From: Brassica napus
Lineage: Eukaryota; Streptophyta; Magnoliopsida; Brassicales; Brassicaceae
Length of the DNA stretch: 64,000 nt
Assembly (NCBI RefSeq): GCF_020379485.1
Contig: NW_026016655.1
Coordinates: 267,501 to 331,500 of the forward strand
Direction of reading: 5' to 3'
Below the pieces are notes generated by a model. That model was not told the DNA's origin. It was given only the letters and a program-made list of their open reading frames with translations, and searched no databases. This document shows, piece after piece, positions 33,307 to 45,168 of the stretch. The position numbers and the translations under genes were made by a program. The first letter of the stretch is position 1, and each line of letters starts with the position of its first letter.

Positions 33307-34055
33307 TTCTTCCCCCCTTAAAAGAATTCGTCCCAGAATTCTCAAAACATAGCTGTAGAGACTTTTACTGAACACTGGAGTCTCTGCAAGAAGTTTAATA
33401 TAACCAACTCTGAACTTATCCTCATCTGCCCGTGTCACAACAACTGATGGTTCCCCAAATACTTGAACTTTTACAAATTTTTCCTTTTCTCCAATCTTCT
33501 GATATGGTGCTCACCTATCCGCAAAGGACCTTTAGGATAGGCTAAATAGGGTTACAAGTTTTCTGGTCTCAGCAGTTCTGTCATACTGGGTCTGATATAA
33601 GATTACGCAAAATCGGCTCACCAAAAGCATAAGTAAAAGAAGTTCTGGTCAACAGATAACCATTTCAACTCTGAACAACTTGGTACATACCAAATAACAG
33701 ATTTGCGGATTTCCCCAATTTTTCTAAAACAATTCTTTCTTTCCTGAGCAAACACTTTCACGATAACCAATTCTTCAACGCACATAACTTTCATATACTG
33801 CGGTCTACATACTTCCTTTGACATCGTTGAATCTCTGAATACCATTACTTCTAAAACCTTTTTATCTGCTTTCCTCCAGTTCAATAACATGGAAATATGG
33901 AACGTCAGGTGATGTGCCATACGTGAAGGTAACATCTTCAGTCTGGTCAATGTCAACTTGATTAACCGTGCAACAATCAAACAAGAACATGCACGATTAA
34001 TCACGCTAACATGATTCAGACCAAGGGTGCCACTCTCAAATACACACACACTGAC
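33307..34055 (-). pseudogene. E7 pol 3'-end remnant C
   Basis: Third copy of the pol-end module. It terminates in a short CA run at 34042-34051 and joins the truncated E4 LTR. Copies A and B continue past the CA run with TTATTCCAGG. Confidence 0.65.
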
Positions 34056-34300
34056 AGAGCTCCCATTGAGCTTCCCTGAGCTGCCCAAGCTCGGCCGCTG
34101 TCCCGTCCAGCTCCCACATCACTCGTCCAGCTCTCTTAAACCCATTCTTTCTTCACCCTGGTTAAGTCTCAACACTTTGATGCCCTTAACCTTATGTCTG
34201 AGCCATGATACGCTTGTCTACTGGTCTAATGACCTGACTGGTGCGTCTCCCCAAACCATGGCTCATCCCAATGATCCTATCTCGGACCGGGGACATGAGA
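34056..34300 (-). repeat. E4 3' LTR, first 245 bp only
   Basis: It matches 50548-50792 closely, including the AGCTCCC and CTCGGCCGCTGT blocks. The first bases read TCTCATGTCC instead of TGTCATGTCC. A purine tract AAGTGGGGGAGACC precedes it on the minus strand. Confidence 0.85.
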
Positions 34301-37300
34301 GGTCTCCCCCACTTGGGATGGATTCGTCCTTGAATCCTCATCATGTGTTTCCTCGTGGACCACCTGATCATACCACTCAGGATACTCGGCCTTCATCCTT
34401 GCCTCTGTTTCCCAAGTGATTATATCCTTGCCATTGTATTCCCACACGACCTTGATCATGGGAATGGTCTTCTTCCTTGTTGTCTTTTCTGTTCGATCCA
34501 CTATGCGGACCGGCCTCGTCTCTAGAGTCAGATTCTTACCCAAATCTGTAGGGATCTCGGGTAGTACTATGTCCTGATCAGACAAACATTTTTGGAGTTG
34601 TGACACATGAAACACGTTATGGAACGCATCCATGGCTGGTGGCAGTTCCAACTTATAAGCCACAGCCCCAACTCTTTCTATGATTCTGAACAGACCCAAG
34701 TACCTAGGGTCTAGTTTTCTTCTGCCAGAAACTCTAGCCCTCCCTTTGAATGTGATCATCTTGAGATAGACTAAGTCTTCAACTTCAAACTCAAGATGTT
34801 TCCTCCGTCTATCTGCATAACTCTTTTGACGATTCTGTGCTTCTTTCATTTTCTCCTTTAAGAACCTTATTTTCTCAGTGGTTTCTTCCACTATCTCAGG
34901 ACCCAATATGCTCCTCTCCCCCACATGGGTCCAGCATAATAGCGTCCTACAAGGCCGTCCATACAGTGCTTCATAAGGTGACATCCCAGTGCTAGTATGG
35001 AAACTGTTGTTGTAGGCAAACTCGACCAAGGATAGAAGCTTTTCCCATGAGTCGCCCCAATCCAACACCACGGCCCTTAACATGTCCTCCAATTTCTGGA
35101 TTGTCCTCTCTGACTGCCCATCCGTCTGAGGATGATAGGCTGTGCTCATGTTCATTCTTGTTCCTAAGGCTTTTTGAAAAGCCTGCCAGAAGTAAGAGGT
35201 GAACCTAAGGTCTCTGTCCGAGACAATACTAGCCGGCACTCCTTGCAGCTGTACTATCTCGTTCAAGTAAATCATCACGATCTGATCCACTCCATCTCCT
35301 TTCCGTATTGGTAAAAAGTGGGCCGACTTCGTTAGTCTGTCAACCACCACCCAAACCGCATCCTTTCGGTTCCTGGTCGTAGGAAAACCGGTCACAAAAT
35401 CCATTGTGATGTGATCCCACTTCCACTCTGGTATGGGGAGATTCTGGAGCATACCACTGGGCACTTGATGTTCGGCCTTCACAAGCTGGCAAGTAGGACA
35501 CCTCGCCACCCACTCGGCCACATCTGTTTTCATCCTTACCCAGTGATAGTACCTTTTTAAATCCCTATACATCTTATTCAGCCCGGGGTAGACTGAGAAC
35601 TTTGACTTATGAGCCTGACTCATAATCTCTTCTTTAAGCTCCTTGTTGTTTGGAACACTTACTCGGCCATTCACCAATATTGTTCCGTTGCTTGTGATCT
35701 GATACTCCGTCTTGTCGTTAAGAGCCACTTTCTGCAAGTTCTCATCCAAACTCTGGGCCTGCTGTATCCTAGTAAGTAGATCGGCCTGATCCACTGCCTC
35801 TAATCCCAATGGCTCATCACGTCCAACCAAGGTATTTAGATGTAGTGACCGAACCATCCCTTCTAGTTCATTCTCTTCTCTTTCGGCCGAGACCTGTGCC
35901 CGTCTCCGGCTTAAGGCATCAGCCACTAGGTTAGCATTGCCTGGATGGTATGCTATGTCCAGATCATAATCAGCAACAAACTCCATCCATCTTCTTTGTC
36001 TCAAGTTAAACTCAGGCTGAGTGAAAATGTACTTCAAGCTCTTATGATCAGTGAGAATCTGTACTTTGGCTCCGTACAGATACGATCTCCATATCTTAAA
36101 AGCAAACACCACGGCCGCCATCTCTAGATCATGGGTCGGATAATTCCCTTCATGCTTTCTCAGCTGTCTTGAAGCATAAGCAATCACCTTCCCATGTTGA
36201 GTCACGAGCCACCCAAACCCAGTGATGGACGCATCCGTATAGACCACATAAGGTTTATCTGCCTCCGGCAATACCAATATTGGTGCATTCGTCCGCATAT
36301 CCTTTAGAGCTGAGAAACACTTCTCACACCCTTCATTTTCAGGCAAACTTCACCTCCTTGCCTGTACGGCGTGTCATGGGTTGAGCCAAACTCGCAAACC
36401 CCTTGACATTCTTTATGTAGTAGCCGGCCAGCCCTAGGAAACTCCTAACCTCAGTAGCATTCCTAGGCTGCAGCCAATCTCGTATAGTCTGAACCTTCTC
36501 CAGATCTACTGACACGCCCTGATCAGACACAATGTGTCCGAGGAACCCAATGCTCTTCTGCTAGAAACTACACTTGCTTAGTTTGGCAAAGAGTTTATGT
36601 TCCCTCAAACGTCCTAGTACGGCCCTGCGATGCTTCTCATGGTCTTCCTTGTTTCTGGAATATACAAGTATGTCATCTATGAAGATGATTACAAATTCAT
36701 CCAAAAGATCTCGAAAGATACCATTCATCATCTTCATGAATGCAGCTGGTGCATTGGTTAGACCAAATGGCATAACAGCAAACTCATAGTGGCCATACCT
36801 GGTCTGGAACGCCATCTTCCTGATATCATTAGGCTCAATTGGGATATGATGATACCCTAACGCTAAATCAATCTTCGAAAACCATTTGGCCCCTTTGAGC
36901 TGATCCAACAGGTCATCAATTCTTGGTAATGGGTACTTGTTCTTCACAGTAACCCTATTCAACCCTCGGTAATCAATACACAGCGTAAAGCTACCATCCT
37001 TTTTCTTCACAAAAAGAACTGGTGCTCCCCAAGGCGAGACACTTGGTCATATGAAGCCTTTGTCCAACAACTCTTCCAGTTGCTTCTTTAGCTCGGCCAT
37101 CTCGGCCGGAGCCATACGATATGGACTTTTGGACATTGGGGCCGTCCCTGGTTCTAGTTCTATTATGAACGGGTCAGCCCTATCAGGGGGAATGCCCTGT
37201 AGTGCCTGAAACACATCCTCAAACTCTTTAACCAGCGGAATCCCGTCCGGGTCACCAGCCCCTACAACCTCCTTAGTGGCGATTGTGAGAAAAAAGGCCT

Positions 37301-37489
37301 CACAACCCTTCTCAAGCATCCGTTCCACTTGGACTGCTGATATCACTAAGTATCCAGAGGTCGGATGAATAGCATGGAACCTGATCGGGGGTCCACACCC
37401 ACTCTCAAACTGCACCCTTCCTCTGTGACAGTCCAGAGTGGCCCGGTTCTTTCCAAGCCAGTCCATGCCTAATATCACCTCAAGATTCT
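34277..37489 (-). pseudogene. E4 pol: RT, RNase H, integrase, chromodomain-like tail
   Basis: From 37489: end of protease (LEVILGMDWL), then RT with [13 protein letters not shown] and FIDD in [12 protein letters not shown], then RNase H (YTDASITGFG, LTDHKSL, VADALSR), integrase zinc finger, D,D,E contexts (MDFVTGFP, VSDRDLRF, DGQSERT), and a C-terminus ending ETRPVRIVDRTEK...ITWETEARMKAEYP, the chromodomain-type tail of Tekay-like elements. Damage: TGA after LLDKGFI (about 37049), TAG after KLSKCSF (about 36560), and a frameshift at about 36340. The stop lies 8 codons inside the 3' LTR. Confidence 0.9.
37485..37489. repeat. E5 target-site duplication, left
   Basis: ATTCT, identical to 47118-47122. 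Confidence 0.92.
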
Positions 37490-37647
37490 TGTTGGGGTCA
37501 AAAACGGTTACGACGGAATTACCATCCGAAAATCCTCAGAGATCGTATTTCCGAAAAAGTTAAAGAAGGGATGTAAAAATAAACTATACGAGGTTATTTC
37601 TACGAAGAAGTATTCTCTGGGATTCAAACCAAACGATCGTCCCGCTC

Positions 37648-38720
37648 GGTCACTACGTAGCAACCAAGCTCGGGCCAAAGCTCGGTCGCTACGTAGCGAC
37701 CGAGCGATCGTCCCGCTCGGTCGCTACGTAGCGACCGAGCTCAAGCCAAAGCTCGGTCGCTACGTAGCGACCGAGCGATCGTCCCGCTCGGTCGCTACGT
37801 AGCGACCGAGCTCGAGCCAAAGCTCGGTCGCTACGTAGCGACCGAGCGATCGTCCCGCTCGGTCGCTACGTAGCGACCGAGCTCAGCCAAGCTCGGTCGC
37901 TACGTAGCGACCGAGCGATCGTCCCGCTCGGTCGCTACGTAGCGACCGAGCCCGAGCCAAAGCTCGGTCGCTACGTAGCGACCGAGCGATCGTCCCGCTC
38001 GGTCGCTACGTAGCGACCGAGCTCAGCCAAGCTCGGTCGCTACGTAGCGACCGAGCGATCGTCCCGCTCGGTCGCTACGTAGCGACCGAGCTCGAGCCAA
38101 AGCTCGGTCGCTACGTAGCGACCGAGCGATCGTCCCGCTCGGTCGCTACGTAGCGACCGAGCTCGAGCCAAAGCTCGGTCGCTACGTAGCGACCGAGCGA
38201 TCGTCCCGCTCGGTCGCTACGTAGCGACCGAGCTCAGCCAAGCTCGGTCGCTACGTAGCGACCGAGCGATCGTCCCGCTCGGTCGCTACGTAGCGACCGA
38301 GCCCGAGCCAAAGCTCGGTCGCTACGTAGCGACCGAGCGATCGTCCCGCTCGGTCGCTACGTAGCGACCGAGCGATCGTCCCGCTCGGTCGCTACGTAGC
38401 GACCGAGCTCGAGCCAAAGCTCGGTCGCTACGTAGCGACCGAGCGATCGTCCCGCTCGGTCGCTACGTAGCGACCGAGCTCAGCCAAGCTCGGTCGCTAC
38501 GTAGCGACCGAGCGATCGTCCCGCTCGGTCGCTACGTAGCGACCGAGCTCGAGCCAAAGCTCGGTCGCTACGTAGCGACCGAGCGATCGTCCCGCTCGGT
38601 CGCTACGTAGCGACCGAGCTCAAGCCGAAGCTCGGTCGCTACGTAGCGACCGAGCACTCGTTTCGCTCGGTCGCTACATAGCGACCGGGCTCGAGCCAAA
38701 GTTCGGTCGCTGTGTAGCGA
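37648..38720. repeat. Palindrome array in E5 5' LTR (~28 perfect copies)
   Basis: Each copy is a perfect 26-bp palindrome: half-site GCTCGGTCGCTAC followed by its own reverse complement, centre TACGTA. Copies alternate with two spacers, GATCGTCCC (9 bp) and variants of TCGAGCCAAA (about 7-10 bp), giving a ~72-bp unit of two palindromes. Edge copies are degenerate (ACTACGTAGCAACC at left; CTACATAGC and CTGTGTAGC at right), the usual pattern of an array homogenised from the centre. Confidence 0.95.
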
Positions 38721-39142
38721 TTGAACCTTTCCGAACATCGATACGACACCAGTCCTTGCATTCTCGTCAAACCTTCGAATGCTATCTCCCGAAGACCGTA
38801 GCAAGCTCAGTCTATGTTTCCCGCTATTCTAATTCATCGATCAAACTTCGCGGATTAGAAACCGCGGAAAACTCGTAGTAAACGTGTCGAGTCGGAAGAC
38901 GGCCCAAAGGGACCTAAAACACGACTCGAGGCCCATCCTACGATTTTTCCTAACCAAAAGCCCGTGAACCACAGCATGGTTCGCGCTTGGCCCGCGAGGA
39001 AGGATAAATGTCAAGTTTCCGCGGATAAATACGGAAGTTTTGAAGATAATTGTGAAGATCGGGAAAAATGGAATATCTCCATTTTTATGCTATGACGGCC
39101 TAAGGGCAGAAGAGTAAAAGCGTAAACCGACCTTGGAGCTAG

Positions 39143-39150
39143 TATATAAG
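39143..39150 (+). promoter_or_regulatory. E5 5' LTR TATA box
   Basis: TATATAAG in GCTAGTATATAAGGAGTC, about 380 bp before the LTR end. The same box is at 46736-46743 in the 3' LTR. Confidence 0.65.
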
Positions 39151-39525
39151 GAGTCCTAGGCGAGGAGCAGGGGGGAGAACTTTTTCAGAGCAAACTTAGC
39201 ACTTAGAGCGATTTAGGCAACTTTCCGTTTTTGTTATTTCGAGCTGCGACTCAATTAGGTTTAGCCGTCTTAGGGTTGCTAGAACTAGGAATCTCGCCGA
39301 CAGCTCTCGAGCCCAGGCTTATACCTTGTTGTAACGCTCATACGCAGATTCGGAATAAGATCTATTTTGCTCTCTTTTCGATTTCTTATTTTTATCGTTG
39401 TTATTCTCGTGTTCTGATTGCTTGACGTGTGGTAATTAACAGATATCCGGGTCCTCTGGGAAACTAGGGTTTTCTTAGTTTCCTTATTTAAACGGAAATC
39501 GACAGTGCGAATTTCGGTTCCCACA

Positions 39526-39546
39526 GTTTGGCGCTAGAAGGAGGGG
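39526..39546 (+). other. E5 primer-binding-site region
   Basis: The sequence just after the LTR contains TTGGCGCTAGAAGGAGGG, in the TGGCGC style of non-Met primer sites. The tRNA identity is not determined here. Confidence 0.6.
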
Positions 39547-39591
39547 GACTTACGGATCAATCTAACCCGCAAAAGCCACACACAGTCAGAC

Positions 39592-42166
39592 ATGTCAACC
39601 AACGACGCGGATAACGTGCAAACTCCCCTTAACGGAGGCAGCGGCACCGATCTCCACACTCCGGTAGCGGACGTATCTGCGGCCAACGCGCAAGCCAACG
39701 CCGCGACTCTCGAGGAGTTTAAAAAGATGTTCGCCACCTATGAAAAAAGGTCGGAAGAACAGGATAAGCTCGTGAATACCTTGACCAAACAGGTTGAAAC
39801 CTTAACGGCAAGGACCCAAGCTATCCGTCCCCGCGGAACCACCAAAATCCGCGGGAAGAGGCTCGATTTCGCCACCCCACTCGATAGAGCAGGAGTCGCG
39901 CGGGAACGACCTTCCGGTCAAAACCCCAGCGAGAAGTCTCCCATCGAGAAGGGGAACTCTGAAAGTCTTCCGCTCCCTGCAAAGGACTCGGAGGATAACG
40001 AAGCCGAACACATTGACCTGGACCCTAGCGATGTCTCCAACGACAGCGACGAGGATGGCGACAGACATCCAAGAAGGACCAGAAGCCGATCCGCTCGGGA
40101 AGGCTCCCCGTTCGAAAAACCAATGACGGAAGAAGAAGAAGTCGCCTATTGGAACGAACAAGAGGAGCTGGCCGAAAGGCAAACCGAGCTCACTCGCAGT
40201 AAGCGCCGACAGGCTCGGAAATCCTCTGACGAGACATCGGATATCCGCGATCTTCGCGACTACATCACCAAGACTGCGGCAGAAGTGAGAGCCGTAAAGT
40301 CTCAAATCCATCATGCTACTAGTGCTGCCCCCGAGATCGATCGACTGCTGGAAGGAGCTCGAAAGACCCCCTTTACCAATCGCATTTCGGACATGAGGGT
40401 GTCCGATCCGGGAAAGATCAAAGTACCGAAGTACGATGGTACGGCCGATCCGAAAGCGCACCTTCAGGCTTTCCACATCGCGATGGGAAGAGCAAGACTG
40501 AAGGACGGCGAAAAGGATGCCGGCTATTGCCGCCTGTTCGTCGAAAATCTTGAAGGAGCAGCGCTCGAATGGTTCGCACGCCTTCGTCGCAACACCATCG
40601 GGAGTTTTCGACAGCTCGCATCGGAATTCCTCAAACAGTACTCTGTATTCATAGACAGGGAAACCTCCGATGTTGATCTCTGGAGTCTCTCCCAGAGGGA
40701 AGACGAACCCCTCCAGGGTCAGCGGGATAAGCGACAAAGTGGCCATCGACGCGCTGAGAAAGACGCTCTGGTACAAGTCGAAATTCAGAAAATGGATAAC
40801 TCTCGACAAACCGCGAACGATCCAGGACGCCCTCCACAAAGCAACAGACTATATCATAGTGGAGGAAGAAACTAAAGTCTTATCGCAAAAACATAAGCCG
40901 GCAAGACCATCCTCGAAAGACGCAGATCCGAAGGGGAAAAAGAAGAACTCTCGTAACGACAAGTACGTCCATCACGAGGGGGAAGATCTCCAAGGGGCGC
41001 ATAACTATGCGATCAGTTCGGATCAAGGCCGGACCACGGGCAACACATGGACTCGCAATCAAGGGTATGACGAGAACACCTTCTGCGAGTTCCACCAATC
41101 CCGAGGACACTCCACGACTAATTGCAAAGTCTTAGGAGCAAGACTGGCCGCGAAGCTGCTCGCTGGAGAGCTTTCGGAAGTAACTAGCGTCAAGGATCTC
41201 ATCCTCGATTCTGATCGGCCTCCAAAGACGGACAGAAATCCGCCCGCCGAAAAATCTCCTCAACGAAACCAACCTGGGGATAAACGCGGTAGGAGGCCGG
41301 ATGACAAAGGGAACGATAACAATCGTCGCAGAGTCAATATGATCATCGGAGGATCTCAATACTGCGGCGATACCGTGTCAGCCATCAAGGCTTACCAACG
41401 GAAGGCAGAATCAAGCGCAAAATGGCCTACATGGTCTCCTCCTCGAGACGGCCAAAATTGCTCGATCACCTTCACGGAGGAAGAAGCCGGCGGTATCGAC
41501 CAACCTCACTGCGACCCTCTCGTCATAGATCTCGTCATACGAGATTTAGAAGTCGGAAGGGTACTCGTCGATACGGGAAGCACGGTCAACGTAATCTTCC
41601 GCGACACTCTCAATCGGATGAGTATCGAACTCGGAGAGGTAATTCCGACGCCAAAACCACTCACGGGTTTTTCAGGCGAAGTGTCGATGACTCTCGGGTC
41701 AATCCAATTGCCAGTCATGGCCAAGGAGATCACGAAAATCGTCGAATTCGCGGTAGTCGACCATCCCGCTATCTACAACGTGATCATGGGAACCCCATGG
41801 CTCAACGCCATGCAGGCAGTTCCGTCAACTTACCACCTGGGTCTCAAGTTCCCAACGCCGAGCGGAGTCGCGGCCATCTGGGGATGCCAAAAACAGTCGC
41901 GACTATGCTTCCTCGCGGAGCATAAGTTAAGGCAAATCACGGCTTCTGCAAACGGCAAACGCGCGAAGATAGATCGATCTTCGGCCAAAAGCACCCCGCA
42001 CAAGGACGAAGTAAAATCGTCTGTCAACGCAAACGCATCGGACGTCGAAGCTCGACATAAATCCGAAGCCCACGCGACAACTCAACCGGAACATCCGGAA
42101 AATAGCGTCGACCCAGCCACGATCGACACGGTCAAGGCGGACATCGCGACACCAACCGCCGAGTAA
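39592..42166 (+). pseudogene. E5 gag-protease (frameshifted near 40715)
   Basis: Frame 1 from ATG 39592 holds an N-terminal low-complexity region, then the gag core ([36 protein letters not shown]). It leaves the gag frame after [10 protein letters not shown]. The gag sequence resumes in another frame ([18 protein letters not shown]), and a short segment seems deleted at the junction, about 40715. The second frame has the zinc-knuckle variant [14 protein letters not shown] (C-x2-H-x4-H-x4-C) and a retropepsin with [11 protein letters not shown] and [10 protein letters not shown], ending at TAA 42166. No RT follows. The protease is complete by motif; gag is interrupted. Confidence 0.85.
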
Positions 42167-43244
42167 GAACACTCGCGGCATGAAACAGAACTACGAGATG
42201 GCTTGATCCTCGAAAGGGGTACGTAGGCAGCTTGTCAAAAGACGAGTTCAGCTATCCCCCTCTCTAAAAAGGGGGGGGGGAGTGGGTGCGTATACTCGTA
42301 TACTCCCACAATCGCCATTATTGTAATCGAGTTTTTAGAAACATAAAATTTTTTACAATATACACTGTCTTTTTATCGAAAACGCTTACGCTTCAGTTTA
42401 CGCTCGTCTGCGGCCTCATCCGGCCCAAAAATCGTAAAGATTATCACCTTTCAAACACGCATAATCCTCGAAAATAACTGCGAGACGTCGCAAAAAGTTA
42501 AAATTCGAGGACAATGCTAAACAAATTGTCCGAACGCGACCACTAAAAACCTTACACCCCGTTCGTCGATTGGCCCCGACGAACACGCCAGCCGTCTTAA
42601 ACAAACGCAATCCGATCACTCTTTTGATCTTTAAAAACGTCCAGCACAAGGACAAAAGCGCGCTACAACAAAAATCCGAAATTTTGGTTTAGCACTTCCA
42701 GATTCTGAGAAGATGCTCGATTCGTACCATACAAGTCATATAAGCCGAGAACATATCGCGGACTTTAAACCGGTGCGAGTCAGGAAGAAATCGCAACAGG
42801 AAAAACGATAGCCGGCTAGTCACCGCACAAACCTTAACCGAAAGTAAACCTAGGTCTTGCCCTAAACCCAACGCTCTGGTCTCAAACATCTCAAGGCATG
42901 ATATCTAAAAGATACGAGATCATAAACCATGCCTCTCCGTTCGTATCTCAATGTTCTCGAAAATCGTAAAGACAGATAAATTTTTACGAAAATCACGAAC
43001 GAACCAACAGATCGAACGTCTAATTAGAACTACATACGAGACGACAACTCGTATTTACTTCAACCCTACTCAGGAAAAACTCGAAACGAAACATTTATCA
43101 TATAAATAAACCGCGTAAAGCGGCAAGGGATTCAAAGCCACCAACGGCCAGTCCCGGAAATACAAATACGGCCATCGTGGCCTAAACGAAATCCAAATTC
43201 AAAGGGCCACATTCGACCGAAAACAAGGATAACTGATCCATCCC
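42167..43244. other. E5 interior spacer, no pol
   Basis: About 1.1 kb without a credible gene on either strand. A G9-10 run occurs at about 42269-42280, and no RT, RNase H or integrase motif is seen. It lies where pol would stand in a complete element, between protease and the antisense gene. Confidence 0.7.
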
Positions 43245-45043
43245 TCATAATCCAAAGTCGAAGTCCCCGGACAACGAAGCACCAAACGCATCCGCAGGAC
43301 GATCCACTTCCTCGCCACCGCCGTGAAAATCGATCGGGACCTCCTCGGTATCAGGAGAAACCGGGATGGAATCCCAGAACCCTTGAATCCTCTCGTCGAT
43401 CGGAGGGATAAGCGCCTCAGCGTGGGCACGGTCACTCATCCCACTCTTCATCAAGCTCATTTCTTCTTCAAACACATAGTCGTCGGCTTGCGTCCTCCAA
43501 AGACTTCCGACCGAACCACGGCACTCGCGAAAGTCGCCCACCGAGGTAAAGGCATTCTTAAGATTCCCGTACTCAACCTGGAACTGAGATGCGCGAGTCT
43601 TCATCACCTCGACGATCTCTCTTTTGCCTTTCCTCTCCGATCTGCGAACAGCCCGCGCATGATCACGAGTAAGCTGTGCCTCTCGCTCCAGCATCTCGCC
43701 TTGCACGCGGGCGAGATCCCGCTCCGCTTTCTCCGCCTTGAAGCGGTAGACCATGGCTTCTCTATGACCCGCCTCGATGGCCGAGCCCAGCAAGCTCAGG
43801 CCCTGCAAAATCAATAGGCGTGTTACAAATCCATACATAGGACAATCACTTAAAAATTCCCAAGAAAAAAACTAACCCCATTGATGATGCGAGATCCTTC
43901 CGCAACAACTCTCGGCCTCGCCGATTCTTTCGTAGGAGGAGGAGCATCGAAACCCGATGGCAGCCCAGCAAAGAAATCATCGAAGTCCGGAATGGGGGCT
44001 TCGCTCGAACCGCTTCCGTCGCCGTAAGCAAGGTTCGGATCCCATCCTGGAAGCATAGAGTCATCCATCGAAAACTCTATGTCGCCGAGATCGACGTCTT
44101 TTCCCTTCCAAGAGCTCGACTCCGGCGCGGCTGTCGGAGCTTCAACGGGACTCTGGCCGTCGGGTTCGGAGTCGCTTCCCGTATCCGCGTCCAAAGCTGG
44201 ACCAGGTTGCACAAATTTCAGCGCCTTCCGAACCCTTCTCGGCGTGAAAGAAGTCCAGAAGAAGGGACCATTCCTGAGAAGATCCCTCACCGCGATAATA
44301 TCCTCAGGGAACGGAGCAAGAGGATTGATGAAGGGACGATTGTTCGGCAACCTCCGGAACAGTGGAATGCAACTCTCTTCGACGGACGCAGCGTCCAAAC
44401 GAACAAAGAAAAAGAACTTCTTCCACGAGTTGAAGTTCGAAATGAACTTCTTAACCACCGACATAAATTTCCGAGGGACAAACCTATGCTTATCCGTATC
44501 CTTGACAAGTTGAAGCCTCAAAAGCGCTTCATAATGATCGACGGAAAGGGAAAGGCCATGCTCATAGCTTAGGATCAAGATCCCAATAAGGTGCTGAATG
44601 GCAAGGGGTGTCAACTGACTTATCGCGACTTCAAAACGGTCCAACACTCGGACGAGAATTTCGGGTATGGGGAACCAGAGGCGACAACGCACTATGAACA
44701 CCTCATAACAAGTAAAGTAACCCTCCGGGGGGTTGTTAGCACATTCCCCGCGGCAGGGAACCCGGAACTCCACAACATCCGGGATGCGGTAGAACGACCG
44801 CATCGTCGCGAGAAACTCGTCAGTGGTCCTACTTGCGTCCTTTCCCTCGACTCCACGATGGACCAGGACCGGGAATGGCTTCTCCTTGGGAGGGATCAAC
44901 GAGCCGTAATGAGCAACCCACCATGCCTCGTTCTCGGCAGGATGCACCGAGTGAGGCACGAACTCCGTCTTCGGAACGACGAGCTCTTCGTAAGGACTCG
45001 CGGACGAAGACCCTTTTTTCGCAATCTTTTTCTTGCTCGACAT
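43245..45043 (-). CDS. Antisense two-exon gene in E5 (gypsy 'transposase_28'-like)
   Basis: Exon 1 (45043-43877) starts at [13 protein letters not shown], preferred to an upstream in-frame ATG at 45172 whose extra 43 residues are hydrophobic and unlike the rest. Exon 2 is 43802-43245. A 74-bp GT...AG intron joins them in phase 0. The product is about 575 residues. Exon 1 contains [19 protein letters not shown] and [20 protein letters not shown], the style of the plant 'putative gypsy type transposon' domain (PF04195), then an acidic D/S-rich region. Exon 2 is a Glu/Arg/Lys-rich predicted coiled coil ([18 protein letters not shown]) and an acidic tail. The frame is intact although gag is broken. 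Role unknown; an accessory or regulatory protein is possible. Confidence 0.7.
43803..43876 (-). other. Intron of E5 antisense gene
   Basis: The minus strand reads AATGGG|GTTAGTTTTTTTC at the 5' site and TTGATTTTGCAG|GGCC at the 3' site. It is A+T-rich, 74 bp, near the plant minimum. Removing it fuses two long frames in phase 0 and deletes an in-frame stop. Confidence 0.7.
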
Positions 45044-45160
45044 CTTTACACTTCTCTTAAGAGAATAGAGGAAAAGGGTGGAGAGAAAGATAGAAAGTTT
45101 TTGAAAGATCTTAGAGAAAAACAAGAAAGTGAAAAAATTATGGAACAAGTTACCTCTCTT

Positions 45161-45168
45161 CTTATAAG
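45161..45168 (-). promoter_or_regulatory. Possible TATA element for antisense gene
   Basis: CTTATAAG (self-complementary) about 120 bp upstream of the preferred start, followed by a purine/pyrimidine-rich leader. Weak evidence. Confidence 0.25.

Larger units (their letters stand above)
24103..34055 (-). mobile_element. E7: concatemer of degenerate gypsy pieces, E6-like family
   Basis: Read on the minus strand from the right: pol 3' end, full LTR (33306 down to 30486), primer site, gag remnant, deleted interior, pol 3' end, partial LTR, another pol 3' end, partial LTR. LTR starts (TGTAATAACCC) lie at 33306, 27273 and 24889. The three pol-end/LTR-start modules are ~95% alike by eye. The pattern fits unequal recombination followed by deletions. 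No intact domain remains. Confidence 0.75.
37490..39525 (+). repeat. E5 5' LTR
   Basis: 2036 bp, TGTTGGGGTC to CCCACA. It contains the palindrome array (about 37648-38720), then a unique U3/R region with TATATAAG at 39143-39150. The 217-bp excess over the 3' LTR equals three ~72-bp array units. Confidence 0.93.

Noticed and set aside
37648..38804. CRISPR-like look of regular palindromic repeats with short spacers
   Set aside because: Spacers are only two recurring sequences, the repeats lie in both LTRs of a retroelement, and no cas genes exist. This is a eukaryotic LTR array.
38568..38804. ORFs with SVATER/GRYVATE repeats in the E5 LTRs (also 45426-45647 and 46161-46397)
   Set aside because: They are direct translations of the palindrome array, differ in frame between copies, and lack any conserved start.
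39802..40839. 345-codon minus-strand ORF opposite E5 gag
   Set aside because: It is the shadow of the well-supported gag frame, with no domain and no splice or promoter context.
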